Assembly: GCF_006442545.2 (NCBI RefSeq)
Contig: NZ_CP083952.1
Span: forward strand, 2,473,501-2,537,500
DNA from: Mesorhizobium sp. B2-1-8
GTDB lineage: Bacteria > Pseudomonadota > Alphaproteobacteria > Rhizobiales > Rhizobiaceae
DNA length: 64,000 nt
Direction: 5' to 3'
In this document: positions 1 to 8,138 of the stretch, piece by piece
Layout: each line of letters begins with the position of its first letter
Numbering within the stretch: position 1 is the first letter of the stretch
The notes under the pieces: generated by a model
What the model saw: only the letters and a program-made list of their open reading frames with translations
What the model was told of the DNA's origin: nothing
The model's database searches: none
Program-made: the position numbers and the translations under genes

Positions 1-30
1 GCATCTATTAGCGGACGTCACCCCCGAAGC

Positions 31-60
31 AAAAAACCCCGCCGGAGAGGGCCGGCGGGG
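31..60 (-). terminator. Rho-independent terminator after the OmpA-family gene
   Basis: On the minus strand a 9-bp GC-only stem (arms 52-60 and 37-45) with a 6-base loop is followed by six T residues (31-36 on the plus strand are A). It lies about 215 bp beyond the stop codon of the minus-strand OmpA-family gene, so it probably ends that transcript. Confidence 0.8.
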
Positions 61-198
61 CTCAATGCGTCCCGCTGGAGTCGGGACGGGGCAGGGAACG
101 CCCAGACAGGAATCTGGGGTGCGAAGCCTGTCGATTCAATGAGCCGGCCCTTGGGCTGTACGAATCTTATTGGCCCAGGCCGTACTGTCCGTAGTCCA

Positions 199-224
199 TC
201 CCACCCCGGTTGACCGGGATGGGA
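199..224. other. Hairpin-forming inverted repeat
   Basis: Arms 199-209 and 214-224 are 11-base inverted repeats with one mismatch around a TTGA loop. No T-run follows on either strand. It lies in the 3' untranslated stretch of the OmpA-family gene and may be a transcript-stabilising structure; its function is not known. Confidence 0.4.
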
Positions 225-276
225 CCTTGTTGCCGACCTGATTCCAGAAATCACTGTAAGTCGCTGGAAACGCGGG

Positions 277-2532
277 TCAGTCGTTGCTCGCCACCGGCGC
301 CACCAGCGAGGTGATGCGACGGATGGCGACACGCCGGTTCTCGCGGTTGGGCGCCGAGGTGTCGACCTTCAGGTACTCCTCGCCATAGCCCTGTGTCGTC
401 AGGTTCTCCGGAGGGATGCCGAAGGCATTGGTCAGCGCCTCCGCAACCGCTTCGGCACGGCGGTCCGACAAAGCAAGGTTCGCCTCCGGAGTGCCGACGG
501 CGTCTGTATGGCCCTCGATCAGGAAGGTCTCCGCCGGGTTCTTCTTCAACAGCTTCTCCATGGCGTCGGCGACACCCTGGAGCTTCTGCACCTCGGTGTC
601 GGAGATCGAAGAGGAGCCGAATTCGAAGTTCAGCGTGTCGAGGTCGATGCGCCGTGCAATGTCACGCACGCGGGCCGAACGTTTGACCTCGTTGATCGAA
701 TAGAGGCGCTGCACCTTCTCCACCGGCGGCTGTTCGAGGAAGGTATAGTAGTCGTCGGGGCTTTCGACATTCTCGGAATCGAGGATGTAATCACGGCGCG
801 GAATGGTCAGCCGCATCGGCGGCAGGTCATCGCCGGGATCGCGCCAGTCATTTTCGTCCTGGTAGCTGCGCTCGTCGACATAGCTCAGCACATATTCGCG
901 ACCGTCGGGCGCGATGCGCGACCGCTGCAGGATGTCGCCGTAGCGGTTGCGGATGGTGACGATCCGGAAGCCATTGTCGCGCTCGACCGTCTCGCGTGTG
1001 CGGCCCTGCGGCAGGTCCTCGTAGTAGACATCCTTGGCGCCGCGGGTCAGGCGCGGGCGGTCATTGCTCTGGACGAACGTCTGATCGTTGAGCTGGATGA
1101 TGACGCGGTCGCCGATCTCCTTGAGCACGTCGACGCCCTTTGGCCGGCGGCGGTCACGGATATTCTCGTCAGGCGCGCGCTCGAGCCGCTTGCCCTTCTC
1201 CTCCGTCACAGGAACGATCTTTTCGGGCTTGATCGCCTCCTGGGCGGCCCTATCGTCGGTTGGAGGCGGACCCTGATCCACCGGCGCCACTACCGGCTTG
1301 CGGCCCTGGTCACCGCCCTGCTGGGCATTCTGCCCACCATTTTGCTGCCCACCATTCTGCTCTTCACTATTCTGGTTGGCGGGGGTCCGGCCGCCCTGGG
1401 CATTCTCACCGCGACCCTTGCGCCTGGCATCCTTCTGGCTGTCGAGGATGGGTGCGGCGTTCTTGTCGGCGGGTGCTTCGCCCTGAACCGGGTTTTCGCC
1501 CTGGACAGGCGCGGCTTTCCCATTGGTAGCGGGCTGCTGTCCGGTCGCCGGCTGTTCGCCGGTGGCGGGCTGTCTGCCGGTCTGCGGCTGTTCGCCGTTA
1601 GCGGGCTGCTCACCGGTCGTAGGCTGTTCGCCAGCCGGTTTCCTGCCGTGCTTCTTCGTCTTATCCTGCTCGCCCTGGGCGGGAGGCTGCTCGCCGGCCG
1701 GGGCCGGTTCAACCTTCGGCGTCGCTTCGCCGGCAGGAGCCTGCTTCGGCGTCGGGGTGGTCTCCGGCACGGCGGCAGGCGCCTCTTTCTGCTGATCCTG
1801 CTTGGGTTTCCTGCCGGGCTTGCTCGGCTGGTTGTCATTGGCAGGAGCCGCCTCGCCGGCCGGGGCCTGCCCGGTCTGCTGCTGCTGGTCGCGTTTCTTC
1901 TTGCGCGGCTGCTGCTCGCCGGTGGCGGGCGCGGCCTCGGCGGCCGGGGCCTGCTCGGTCTGCTGCTGCTGCTGGTCACGCTTCTTCTTGCGCGGCTGCT
2001 GCTGGTCCGTGGCGGGTGCGGCCTCGGCGGCCGGAGCCTGCTGGGTCTGCTGCTGCTGGTCGCGTTTCTTCCTGCGCGGCTGCTGCTCGTCCGTGGCGGG
2101 CGCGGCCTCGGCGGCCGGAGCCTGCTGGGTCTGCTGCTGCTGGTCGCGCTTCTTCCTGCGAGGCTGTTGTTCCTCGACCGCAGGGGCCGGCTGCTGGGCG
2201 GCCGGGGCGGACTCCGTCTGCTGTTGCTGGTCGCGCTTCTTCTTGCGCGGCTGTTGGTCCTCGGTTGCGGGAGCGGCCTGCGCCGCCGGTGCCTGGTCGG
2301 TCTGCTGCTGCTCACGCTTCTTGCGCTGGGGCTTCTGCTCGCCCTGCTTCTGTGCGCAGGCTTCGGCTGATTCGCCCTCGGCGCAGGCCGCCTGGGCCAG
2401 GATCAAAGGCACAGCGCCGCGTTGCATGGGGCCGAACGCGGCTGTCCCCTGAAGCGGGGACGCGCCTAACGGCGCGGATGCCATCAACAGGCCAAGGGCT
2501 GTGCCTGCCAGAATCCGTGGTTGGCGTTTCAT
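277..2532 (-). CDS. OmpA-family outer-membrane protein with long Gln/Lys/Pro-rich repeat
   Basis: This 751-aa protein has a signal peptide at about residues 1-25. A low-complexity region at about 68-235 holds six or so degenerate 28-residue units of the pattern basic patch KKKRD, poly-Gln, then PAAEAAPAT. A GEQP-type pentapeptide run follows at about 295-340. The C-terminal OmpA peptidoglycan-binding domain (about 634-740) contains IEGHTDAVGTPEANLALSDR and an NRRVAI ending. Proteins of this class are anchored in the outer membrane and bind peptidoglycan through the OmpA domain. The ATG at 2532 is chosen because AAGGAGA lies 7-8 bases upstream, although the frame stays open upstream to 2601. 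The repeats may span the periplasm or be surface exposed; that is inference. Confidence 0.85.
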   Translation of the reverse strand: MKRQPRILAGTALGLLMASAPLGASPLQGTAAFGPMQRGAVPLILAQAACAEGESAEACAQKQGEQKPQRKKREQQQTDQAPAAQAAPATEDQQPRKKKRDQQQQTESAPAAQQPAPAVEEQQPRRKKRDQQQQTQQAPAAEAAPATDEQQPRRKKRDQQQQTQQAPAAEAAPATDQQQPRKKKRDQQQQQTEQAPAAEAAPATGEQQPRKKKRDQQQQTGQAPAGEAAPANDNQPSKPGRKPKQDQQKEAPAAVPETTPTPKQAPAGEATPKVEPAPAGEQPPAQGEQDKTKKHGRKPAGEQPTTGEQPANGEQPQTGRQPATGEQPATGQQPATNGKAAPVQGENPVQGEAPADKNAAPILDSQKDARRKGRGENAQGGRTPANQNSEEQNGGQQNGGQNAQQGGDQGRKPVVAPVDQGPPPTDDRAAQEAIKPEKIVPVTEEKGKRLERAPDENIRDRRRPKGVDVLKEIGDRVIIQLNDQTFVQSNDRPRLTRGAKDVYYEDLPQGRTRETVERDNGFRIVTIRNRYGDILQRSRIAPDGREYVLSYVDERSYQDENDWRDPGDDLPPMRLTIPRRDYILDSENVESPDDYYTFLEQPPVEKVQRLYSINEVKRSARVRDIARRIDLDTLNFEFGSSSISDTEVQKLQGVADAMEKLLKKNPAETFLIEGHTDAVGTPEANLALSDRRAEAVAEALTNAFGIPPENLTTQGYGEEYLKVDTSAPNRENRRVAIRRITSLVAPVASND

Positions 2533-2720
2533 CGAAATTCTCCTTGTGGGGTCCCATCCTTGCCGAAACCGCTTTTTACGAAATTGGTTCCAGCGGCCCA
2601 TCGTTAGGGGCCGTACGGGGCTATTGGCCGGCCTTTTGAAGGCAAATTCGTGTCATTCGGCCGAGTTATCGCGCCATTCTGGCTGTCGCCACGCTTGACC
2701 TTGGCGGCGGCTGGGGCCAC

Positions 2721-3176
2721 ATGCCGGAAATGGAAACGCCGTTCTGGAAAACCAAGACGCTGGAAGCGATGACCCTCACGGAGTGGGAATCGCTCTGCGA
2801 CGGCTGCGGCAAGTGCTGCCTGTCGAAGCTCGAGGACGAGGACACCGGTGAAATCTACTGGACCAGTGTCGGCTGCCGGCTGTTCGACGCCGAGAGCTGC
2901 CGCTGTGCCGACTATGCCAACCGGCTGGCGCGCGTTCCCGATTGCGTCGGCCTGACGCCGCAGAATGTGCGCACGATCAGCTGGCTGCCCAGCACCTGCG
3001 CCTACCGGCTGGTGGCCGAGGGCCGCGACCTTTACTGGTGGCACCGGTTGATCTCGGGCAGCGCGGAGACCGTGCACGAGGCCGGCATCTCGATGCGCGG
3101 CCGGGTCAAGGCGAGCGAGACCGAGCTGGCCGAGCCGGAAGACTATTTTGACTATATGCTCGACGACGAGCCTTGA
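2721..3176 (+). CDS. YcgN/UPF0260-family cysteine-cluster protein
   Basis: This 151-aa protein matches the YcgN (UPF0260) family in length and cysteine pattern: CDGCGKCC near residue 27, then further cysteines at about 52, 60, 62, 75 and 93. It contains the family features [13 protein letters not shown] and LPSTCAYRL. The clustered cysteines suggest metal or Fe-S binding, but the biochemical role of the family is not established. The gene is monocistronic and divergent from the OmpA-family gene. The ribosome-binding site is weak, and an ATG three codons downstream (2730) is also possible. Confidence 0.85.
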   Translation: MPEMETPFWKTKTLEAMTLTEWESLCDGCGKCCLSKLEDEDTGEIYWTSVGCRLFDAESCRCADYANRLARVPDCVGLTPQNVRTISWLPSTCAYRLVAEGRDLYWWHRLISGSAETVHEAGISMRGRVKASETELAEPEDYFDYMLDDEP

Positions 3177-3237
3177 CCCGCGCGGATGTCGAGAACCCGG
3201 CGAGGGGGCAGGGCGTTTGGCGCGAATATCGTTCAAT

Positions 3238-3287
3238 GCGGCAAGGGATTTGGGCCGGCAAGGGATTTGGGCCGGCAAGGGATTTGC
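3238..3287 (+). repeat. Three tandem copies of a 17-bp unit
   Basis: The unit GCCGGCAAGGGATTTGG is present three times in tandem (3238-3253 lacking one base, 3254-3270, 3271-3287). It lies between the YcgN-type gene and the next small gene. No coding or regulatory function is evident. Confidence 0.75.
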
Positions 3288-3428
3288 AAACGGCCAGCGC
3301 CTCGCCCGCCGGCGCCACATGAACTGCAGATGAACGGCGAGTTCGTAAATAGTTCAGACAGGCCAGTGCATTCTCCCTCCATCGATTTCACGAGGACGGG
3401 CGCAAGCCCGCAACAAGGAGAGAGAACC

Positions 3429-3785
3429 ATGTACACCACCATCAAGACGGCAGCGCTTTCTGCTCTGGTCGGCCTCGGCACGCTGGCGGCCATTCCCGCC
3501 CATGCCGACAGCCTCTATCTTGGTTTCGGCAACAACAACGATCCGCGCTTCGGCGTCTATGCCGGCGACGACGGCTATCGCCACCGCCGGGATGAGCGCC
3601 GCGACGACTGGCGCCGCGGCTGCTCGCCGGACCGCGCCCTCGACAAGGCCGAGCGCATGGGGCTGCACCGTGCCCGCATCGTCGATGCCAATCGCCGCGT
3701 GGTCAAGGTGATGGGCCGTCAGTACGGCGACCGTGTCGTCATCGTGTTCGCCAACGAGCGTGGTTGCCCGATCATCAACCGCTGA
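3429..3785 (+). CDS. Small exported protein of unknown function
   Basis: A 118-aa protein with a clear Sec signal peptide (MYTTIKTAALSALVGLGT..., cleavage after AHA at about residue 23). It continues with a Gly/Asn/Arg/Asp-rich stretch and a conserved-looking C-terminal domain of about 55 residues (RGCSPDRALDKAERMGLHRA ... ERGCPII). The two cysteines in RGCSP and RGCPI could form a disulfide in the periplasm. The start is set by AAGGAG at 3415-3420; the frame is open further upstream but lacks a comparable site. Similar short exported proteins are common in rhizobia and uncharacterised. A strong terminator follows directly. Confidence 0.8.
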   Translation: MYTTIKTAALSALVGLGTLAAIPAHADSLYLGFGNNNDPRFGVYAGDDGYRHRRDERRDDWRRGCSPDRALDKAERMGLHRARIVDANRRVVKVMGRQYGDRVVIVFANERGCPIINR

Positions 3786-3798
3786 ACGGGCGCAGCTC

Positions 3799-3836
3799 GA
3801 AAGAACCCCGCGGGAGCGATCCCGCGGGGTTCTTTC
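3799..3836. terminator. Bidirectional terminator between convergent genes
   Basis: A perfect 17-bp inverted repeat (arms 3799-3815 and 3820-3836) with a GCGA loop. The outer part of each arm gives TTCTTTC in the direction of transcription. It sits between the plus-strand exported protein gene and the minus-strand SIMPL gene, so it can serve both. Confidence 0.85.
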
Positions 3837-3891
3837 ATGGGTGCCAACGGGGGACCCATGGCCGGCGGGGACCGGCCATCGCCTCGACCGA

Positions 3892-4602
3892 TTACTTGAG
3901 TTCGAAGGTAACGGTGACCTGGACATTGTAGGCGTTCTCGCCGGCCTGCACAGGTGCCGCCCCGGCGGCGGCGTCGAAGGCCTTGGCGTTGATCGGCATT
4001 GGCGCCGGCCTGATGTTCTGGTCCGTGATCTCGAGCACCCGGCCGAGGCTGACCCCGGCCGCCTCGGCCAGCGTCCTGGCCTTGGCCATGGCGTCGGCGA
4101 CAGCTTTCTTGCGCGCCTCGCTGACGGTGGCCGCCGGATTGTCATTGGTGAAGGCGATGCCGCCGCCCTGGTTGACGCCGAGCGACACCGCCTTGTCGAG
4201 GATCTCGCCTGTCTTGTCGACATCGCGTACCCGCACCGAGAGCGTGTTGGTCACCTGATAGGCGACGAGTTCGGCGTCCTGACTGCCGTCCGGCTTGTTG
4301 GTGTAGTTGTAGCGAGGGTTGATCTGGATGCCTGCGGTCTGCAGGTCGCGATCCTTGATGCCGGCTGCTTTCATCGCGGCGATCACGGCGGCCATGGCGT
4401 CATTGTTGGCATCGAGTGCGGCGCGCGCCGTCTTGGCTTCACGCATGACGCTGAGCGTCAGGACCGCCAGATCGGGGGCGACGGTTGCTTCGCCCTCGCC
4501 GGACACGATAATGCGAGGCGGCGTCGGCAGATCGGTGGCTCCAGCCATCGCCGGAAAAGCGATTGCAGCGGCGAGCGCGAGGGGCAAAAGATGTCTGGTC
4601 AT
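3892..4602 (-). CDS. SIMPL-domain (DUF541) periplasmic protein
   Basis: A 236-aa protein with a signal peptide (residues 1-22, ending AGA) followed by a SIMPL domain over most of the mature chain. It begins PPRIIVSGEGEATVAPDLAV and has the typical AGIKDRDLQTAGIQINPRYNY and LGRVLEITDQN segments. Family members (YggE/BP26 type) are periplasmic, and some form channel-like oligomers linked to oxidative-stress tolerance; the precise role is unknown. An AAGGAGAT site sits about 7 bases before the ATG. The gene appears monocistronic and shares the bidirectional terminator with the preceding convergent gene. Confidence 0.9.
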   Translation of the reverse strand: MTRHLLPLALAAAIAFPAMAGATDLPTPPRIIVSGEGEATVAPDLAVLTLSVMREAKTARAALDANNDAMAAVIAAMKAAGIKDRDLQTAGIQINPRYNYTNKPDGSQDAELVAYQVTNTLSVRVRDVDKTGEILDKAVSLGVNQGGGIAFTNDNPAATVSEARKKAVADAMAKARTLAEAAGVSLGRVLEITDQNIRPAPMPINAKAFDAAAGAAPVQAGENAYNVQVTVTFELK

Positions 4603-4737
4603 GAAAAATCTCCTTGGTCTGCGACCAGGTCGCAGGGGTCGCGTAGAGCGCGATTATGGGGTGATTTGGGCGATCTGCGAAACCCCGCAGGTAAAGCCTT
4701 GTGCCGCGATGCGAAAAACATTAATCCAGCCCGCGTG

Positions 4738-4813
4738 GGGCCTGTAGCTCAATGGTTAGAGCCGGCGGCTCATAACCGCTTGGTTGGGGGTTCGAGTCCC
4801 TCCGGGCCCACCA
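4738..4813 (+). tRNA. ileX: tRNA-Ile2 with CAT anticodon
   Basis: A full cloverleaf can be drawn. The acceptor GGGCCTG (4738-4744) pairs with CGGGCCC before A-CCA, which is encoded. The anticodon loop is CTCATAA on a GCGGx stem, and the T-loop is TTCGAGT. The anticodon is CAT. The anticodon arm followed by TTGG in the variable loop matches bacterial tRNA-Ile2 (lysidine-modified C34) rather than elongator or initiator Met. The Ile2 versus Met assignment is by resemblance. Confidence 0.9.
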
Positions 4814-4979
4814 ATACTTTAACTTATTGATTTTATTATATTTTATGGCCATGCTAACCTCGGTGTTTTGGACTCGAACCCTCAGATATTCGAGCAACGA
4901 ACGATATGAGAATATTTGGCCGTGGCCGGCTTGAAACAGATGGTGGCCGCTGGACGCCATCTTGCCGGGGCAGCACTCC

Positions 4980-6095
4980 CTAAGTTGGCAACGTGAACTC
5001 ACCGGCGAGGTTAACGGCACGGCCTTCGCGGGCCGATCTCTGAGCGGCGAGGCCCATGACGACGGCCCACCAGCCGTCGTGCAGGCTCACCTCCACATTG
5101 CCTTGTCCGCGCACCGCCGCGAGGAAGCGGGCGTGTTCGAAATAGGTCGAGCCGTTGTGATCGCCGGCCGCAAGCAGCCGCGGGTCGACCGGAAACTCCA
5201 GCAGGCGCGGTCCCGGCGGATTGCGCGGGCTGATGATGAGCTCCGGCACGGGGTTGGCGCCCAGATGCTGTGGCCAGAAGCGCCCGGGTCCCGGCACCCG
5301 ACATTCGATCTTTCCGTTGCCGCCGACGGCGCAGAGCTCCTCCTGGTAGCGGCTGCCCTCGGCGAACATGCAGAGTTCCAGCATGGCGCGCGCGCCGCCG
5401 GCGAAATCGATCAGCACATAGCCGTGGTCGAGAATATCCGGCGTCTCGCCGCTATAGCGTTCGTCGAGATGGTTGACCGCCTGTCCCGCGCTCGCCATCA
5501 CGCGGACGGGATCTGATTTGAGAATCAGCCGCATCAGATCGAAGAAGTGGCAGCACTTCTCGACGAAGGTGCCGCCGGTGTTGCGGTTGAAGCGGTTCCA
5601 GTCGCCGACCTTGGCCAGAAAGGGAAAGCGGTGCTCGCGAATGGTCAGCATGCGGGTGCCCCCTGTGACATCGCCAGCGTGTTCGATGAAATTGGCGACG
5701 GAGGGCATATAGCGGTATTCCATCGCTACCCAGACGAGAGGAAGCCGGGCTGTCAGCGCCGCGATCCGTCTTTCATCGGCGGCGTCGGTGAACAGCGGCT
5801 TTTCCACCAGCACAGGCACTGGCCGCAGCGCTGCGATCTCCTCCAACTGGGCGAGATGACGGTGGTTGGGGCTGGCGATCAGAACACAGTCGACCGTGTC
5901 CATTGCCAGCAATTCGGCGGCCGACGCCGCCGGGCATGCATCCGGCGCCAGGGCGAGCGCGGCCGCCATCATGGCTGGGTCCGGCTCGAAGATCGCGGCG
6001 ACATGCGCGTCAGGCAGCAGCGCGATGTTACGGATATGCTCCTGGCCCATCATGCCGCAGCCGATAATGCCGTAGCCGATCGATGATGTGGTCAC
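4980..6095 (-). CDS. Gfo/Idh/MocA-family NAD(P)-dependent oxidoreductase
   Basis: A 371-aa protein. Its N-terminal Rossmann fold has GYGIIGCGMMGQEHIRN at about residues 7-23 and the family EKP motif (LVEKPLFTDAADE, about 125). The C-terminal half (GTFVEKCCHFFDLMRL) resembles the substrate-binding domain of sugar or inositol dehydrogenases. The likely reaction is oxidation or reduction of a sugar or sugar-acid hydroxyl. The GTG at 6095 is preferred because GGAAGGAAG lies 7 bases upstream; a TTG at 6113 is less likely. It is encoded just downstream of the GntR regulator on the same strand (22-bp gap), so the two are probably one operon. The substrate is unknown. Confidence 0.85.
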   Translation of the reverse strand: MTTSSIGYGIIGCGMMGQEHIRNIALLPDAHVAAIFEPDPAMMAAALALAPDACPAASAAELLAMDTVDCVLIASPNHRHLAQLEEIAALRPVPVLVEKPLFTDAADERRIAALTARLPLVWVAMEYRYMPSVANFIEHAGDVTGGTRMLTIREHRFPFLAKVGDWNRFNRNTGGTFVEKCCHFFDLMRLILKSDPVRVMASAGQAVNHLDERYSGETPDILDHGYVLIDFAGGARAMLELCMFAEGSRYQEELCAVGGNGKIECRVPGPGRFWPQHLGANPVPELIISPRNPPGPRLLEFPVDPRLLAAGDHNGSTYFEHARFLAAVRGQGNVEVSLHDGWWAVVMGLAAQRSAREGRAVNLAGEFTLPT

Positions 6096-6116
6096 GCTGC
6101 GTCTTCCTTCCAATGC

Positions 6117-6854
6117 TTATTTGAAACGGGTCACGTAGCGCGCCACGTCGGGATCGAACCAACTGCGGGAATACTCCACGCTGGCTCCGTCTCCATCCCA
6201 GGCGACACGTTCGATGAAGCCGACGACCGTCCCCGGCGGCGGCCTGAAATCGGCGGGCGCCCAGTCGGGTGCCGGCGCGACGGAGACGAGATCCTCGGCG
6301 CGGACGATCGAAAAACCGAGCGCCAGCCGGTAATGGAGATAGAGCGATTCCGATAGCTCCTCGCGCTTGAGCCGCTCGGCGCGGCCGGCGTCGAGCCAGA
6401 TCTCCTCTGCCGCCGCCGGCTCGCCGTCGAGCCGCCGCAGCCGGCGGATGCGATGGGCTTCCTGTGCGTTGCCGAACTCCGGCAGGCCGGCGGGTTTGGG
6501 CAGCCGTTCGACCGACAGCACCTCGGCGGTCGGCAGCCCGCCACCGCCGATGCGCTCCAGCCGGAAGAAGGCGTAGACCCCGAGCAGGTCGCCGCGCGCC
6601 CGCACGTAGTTACCTGAACCCTGTATGCGATCGAGCAGCCCTTTGTCGGTGAGGTCGGCAAGCGCGCGCCGCAACGTGCCGACTGCTATCCCAAGGCTGG
6701 CGGCCATCTCACGCTCGGGCGGAAGCCGCGCCCCGTCAGCCAGCCGTCCGACCGCGATTTCGCGGATCAGCATCTCGCTGATCTGAAGGTGCACGGGCAA
6801 GGGACCGCGCATCTGGCTCGATCGGTGGCCGGGCTCGGCCCGTGTCAGCGGCAT
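6117..6854 (-). CDS. GntR-family transcriptional regulator with UTRA effector domain
   Basis: A 245-aa protein. The winged-helix domain (about residues 15-85) has LPVHLQISEMLIREIAVGRL, LPPEREMAASLGIAVGTLRR and a KGLLDRIQGSGNYV wing. A UTRA-type ligand domain follows (about 95-240, including SLYLHYRLALGFSIVRAEDL). HutC-subfamily regulators of this type sense small metabolites such as sugars. The ATG at 6854 is chosen because GGAG lies 9 bases upstream; the frame extends to 6935 without a better site. It is divergent from the monooxygenase gene at 6981 and probably controls it together with its own operon. Confidence 0.9.
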   Translation of the reverse strand: MPLTRAEPGHRSSQMRGPLPVHLQISEMLIREIAVGRLADGARLPPEREMAASLGIAVGTLRRALADLTDKGLLDRIQGSGNYVRARGDLLGVYAFFRLERIGGGGLPTAEVLSVERLPKPAGLPEFGNAQEAHRIRRLRRLDGEPAAAEEIWLDAGRAERLKREELSESLYLHYRLALGFSIVRAEDLVSVAPAPDWAPADFRPPPGTVVGFIERVAWDGDGASVEYSRSWFDPDVARYVTRFK

Positions 6855-6905
6855 TTCCGCTTTCTCCAATCCGCCTTCTTGGCTGCATCGAAAATTGATA
6901 CAGTA

Positions 6906-6919
6906 TTGATCTACATCAA
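6906..6919. promoter_or_regulatory. FixK/FNR-type box in a divergent promoter
   Basis: TTGATCTACATCAA is a perfect TTGAT-N4-ATCAA palindrome lying between the divergent GntR and monooxygenase genes. It matches the FNR/FixK consensus exactly. Its centre is about 68 bp from the monooxygenase ATG and 58 bp from the GntR ATG, so a class-II position is possible for either. Binding by the local GntR regulator is an alternative. Confidence 0.55.
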
Positions 6920-6980
6920 AACGGATGCTACGCAAGCCTTATTCCGCCGCCAAGGCCAACGCGCTTCCCGAAGGACCGGC

Positions 6981-8138
6981 ATGACCATCGTCCCCATCAC
7001 CTCGCCGGATCTCGACTCGGCCGAAGTCTCATGGTTCGCCGCGCTGTGCTCGGACGACTACCGCCATCTCGGCGTATCGGACGGCGCGCTGCGCTCGAGT
7101 TGGGCGCATTGTTCCGAAATCGTGAAGACGTCCGAGGAGCTCGGTTTCCGCAACATATTGTGCCCGTCATCCTATCAGGTCGGCCAGGACACGCTGAGCT
7201 TCGTTGCCGGCTGCGCGCCGATCACGTCGAAGATCAATCTGCTGGCGGCAGTGCGCTGCGGCGAGATGCAGCCGATCATGCTGGCGCGCACGATCGCGAC
7301 GCTCGACCACATGCTGGAAGGCAGGCTGACACTGAACATCATCTCGTCGGACTTTCCCGGCGAGACGGCCGACAGCGCCTACCGCTACCAGCGTTCGCGC
7401 GAAGTGGTGCAGATCCTGCGCCAGGCCTGGACCCGCGACAGCATCGATTTCGAGGGCGAGGTCTATCGATTCAAGGGTGTGCCGACGGCTCCGGCGAAAC
7501 CCTATCAGCGGAATGGCGGTCCATTGCTCTATTTCGGCGGCTATTCACCGGACGCCCTCGAGCTTTGCGCCGAACAGTGCGATGTCTACCTGATGTGGCC
7601 GGAAACCAGGGAAGAACTGGCCGGGCGCATGAAGGCCGTCCATGAGCGCGCCGCGCGGCACGGGCGTACGCTCGACTATGGCCTGCGCATCCACATGATC
7701 GTGCGCGACACCGAGGCCGAGGCGAAGGAATACGCGCGAGAGCTGGTTTCGAAGCTCGACGACGAACAGGGCAAAGCGATCCGCGAGCGGGCGCTCGATG
7801 CCCGATCGCTTGGCGTGTCGCACCAAGCCAAAAACCGCGAGATCGCCGATGCGGAAGGCTATGTCGAGCCGCATCTGTGGACGGGCGTCGGTCGCGCCCG
7901 CTCGGGCTGCGGCGCGGCACTCGTCGGATCGGCCGATCAGGTTCTGTCGGAGATCGAGGCCTATATGAAAATGGGCATCCGCGCCTTCATCTTCTCCGGC
8001 TACCCGCATCTCGACGAGGCGCGGCATTTTGGCACCAAGGTGCTTCCGCAGCTCAAGACCTGCTCCTTGCCGCATGCCTATGGCCGGGTGCCGAACCGGA
8101 TGCCGGACACACCGTTGGGAACTGGGGCGCGGCGCTGA
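6981..8138 (+). CDS. FMNH2-dependent LLM-class monooxygenase (SsuD-like)
   Basis: A 385-aa luciferase-like flavin monooxygenase that aligns by eye with alkanesulfonate monooxygenase SsuD. It has LDHMLEGRLTLNIISSDFPG, PLLYFGGYSPDALELCAEQC, LRIHMIVRDT, LWTGVGRARSGCGAALVGS and FIFSGYPHLDEA, all in SsuD order and at SsuD-like total length. Such enzymes use reduced FMN and O2 to cleave C-S bonds of sulfonates or to oxidise other substrates. AAGGA lies 7 bases before the ATG. The partner flavin reductase starts inside its stop codon (ATGA). The true substrate is not known; a sulfonated sugar is conceivable from the context. Confidence 0.88.
   Translation: MTIVPITSPDLDSAEVSWFAALCSDDYRHLGVSDGALRSSWAHCSEIVKTSEELGFRNILCPSSYQVGQDTLSFVAGCAPITSKINLLAAVRCGEMQPIMLARTIATLDHMLEGRLTLNIISSDFPGETADSAYRYQRSREVVQILRQAWTRDSIDFEGEVYRFKGVPTAPAKPYQRNGGPLLYFGGYSPDALELCAEQCDVYLMWPETREELAGRMKAVHERAARHGRTLDYGLRIHMIVRDTEAEAKEYARELVSKLDDEQGKAIRERALDARSLGVSHQAKNREIADAEGYVEPHLWTGVGRARSGCGAALVGSADQVLSEIEAYMKMGIRAFIFSGYPHLDEARHFGTKVLPQLKTCSLPHAYGRVPNRMPDTPLGTGARR

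Noticed and set aside
508..2370. Plus-strand 620-aa ORF rich in Leu/Ala/Gly/Arg
   Set aside because: It is the antisense of the repeat-rich OmpA-family gene; its composition merely mirrors the repeats.
4721..5020. Minus-strand 99-aa ORF containing WARRDSNPQPSGYEPPALT
   Set aside because: This is the well-known false protein read through a tRNA (here tRNA-Ile2) on the opposite strand; it has no ribosome-binding site.
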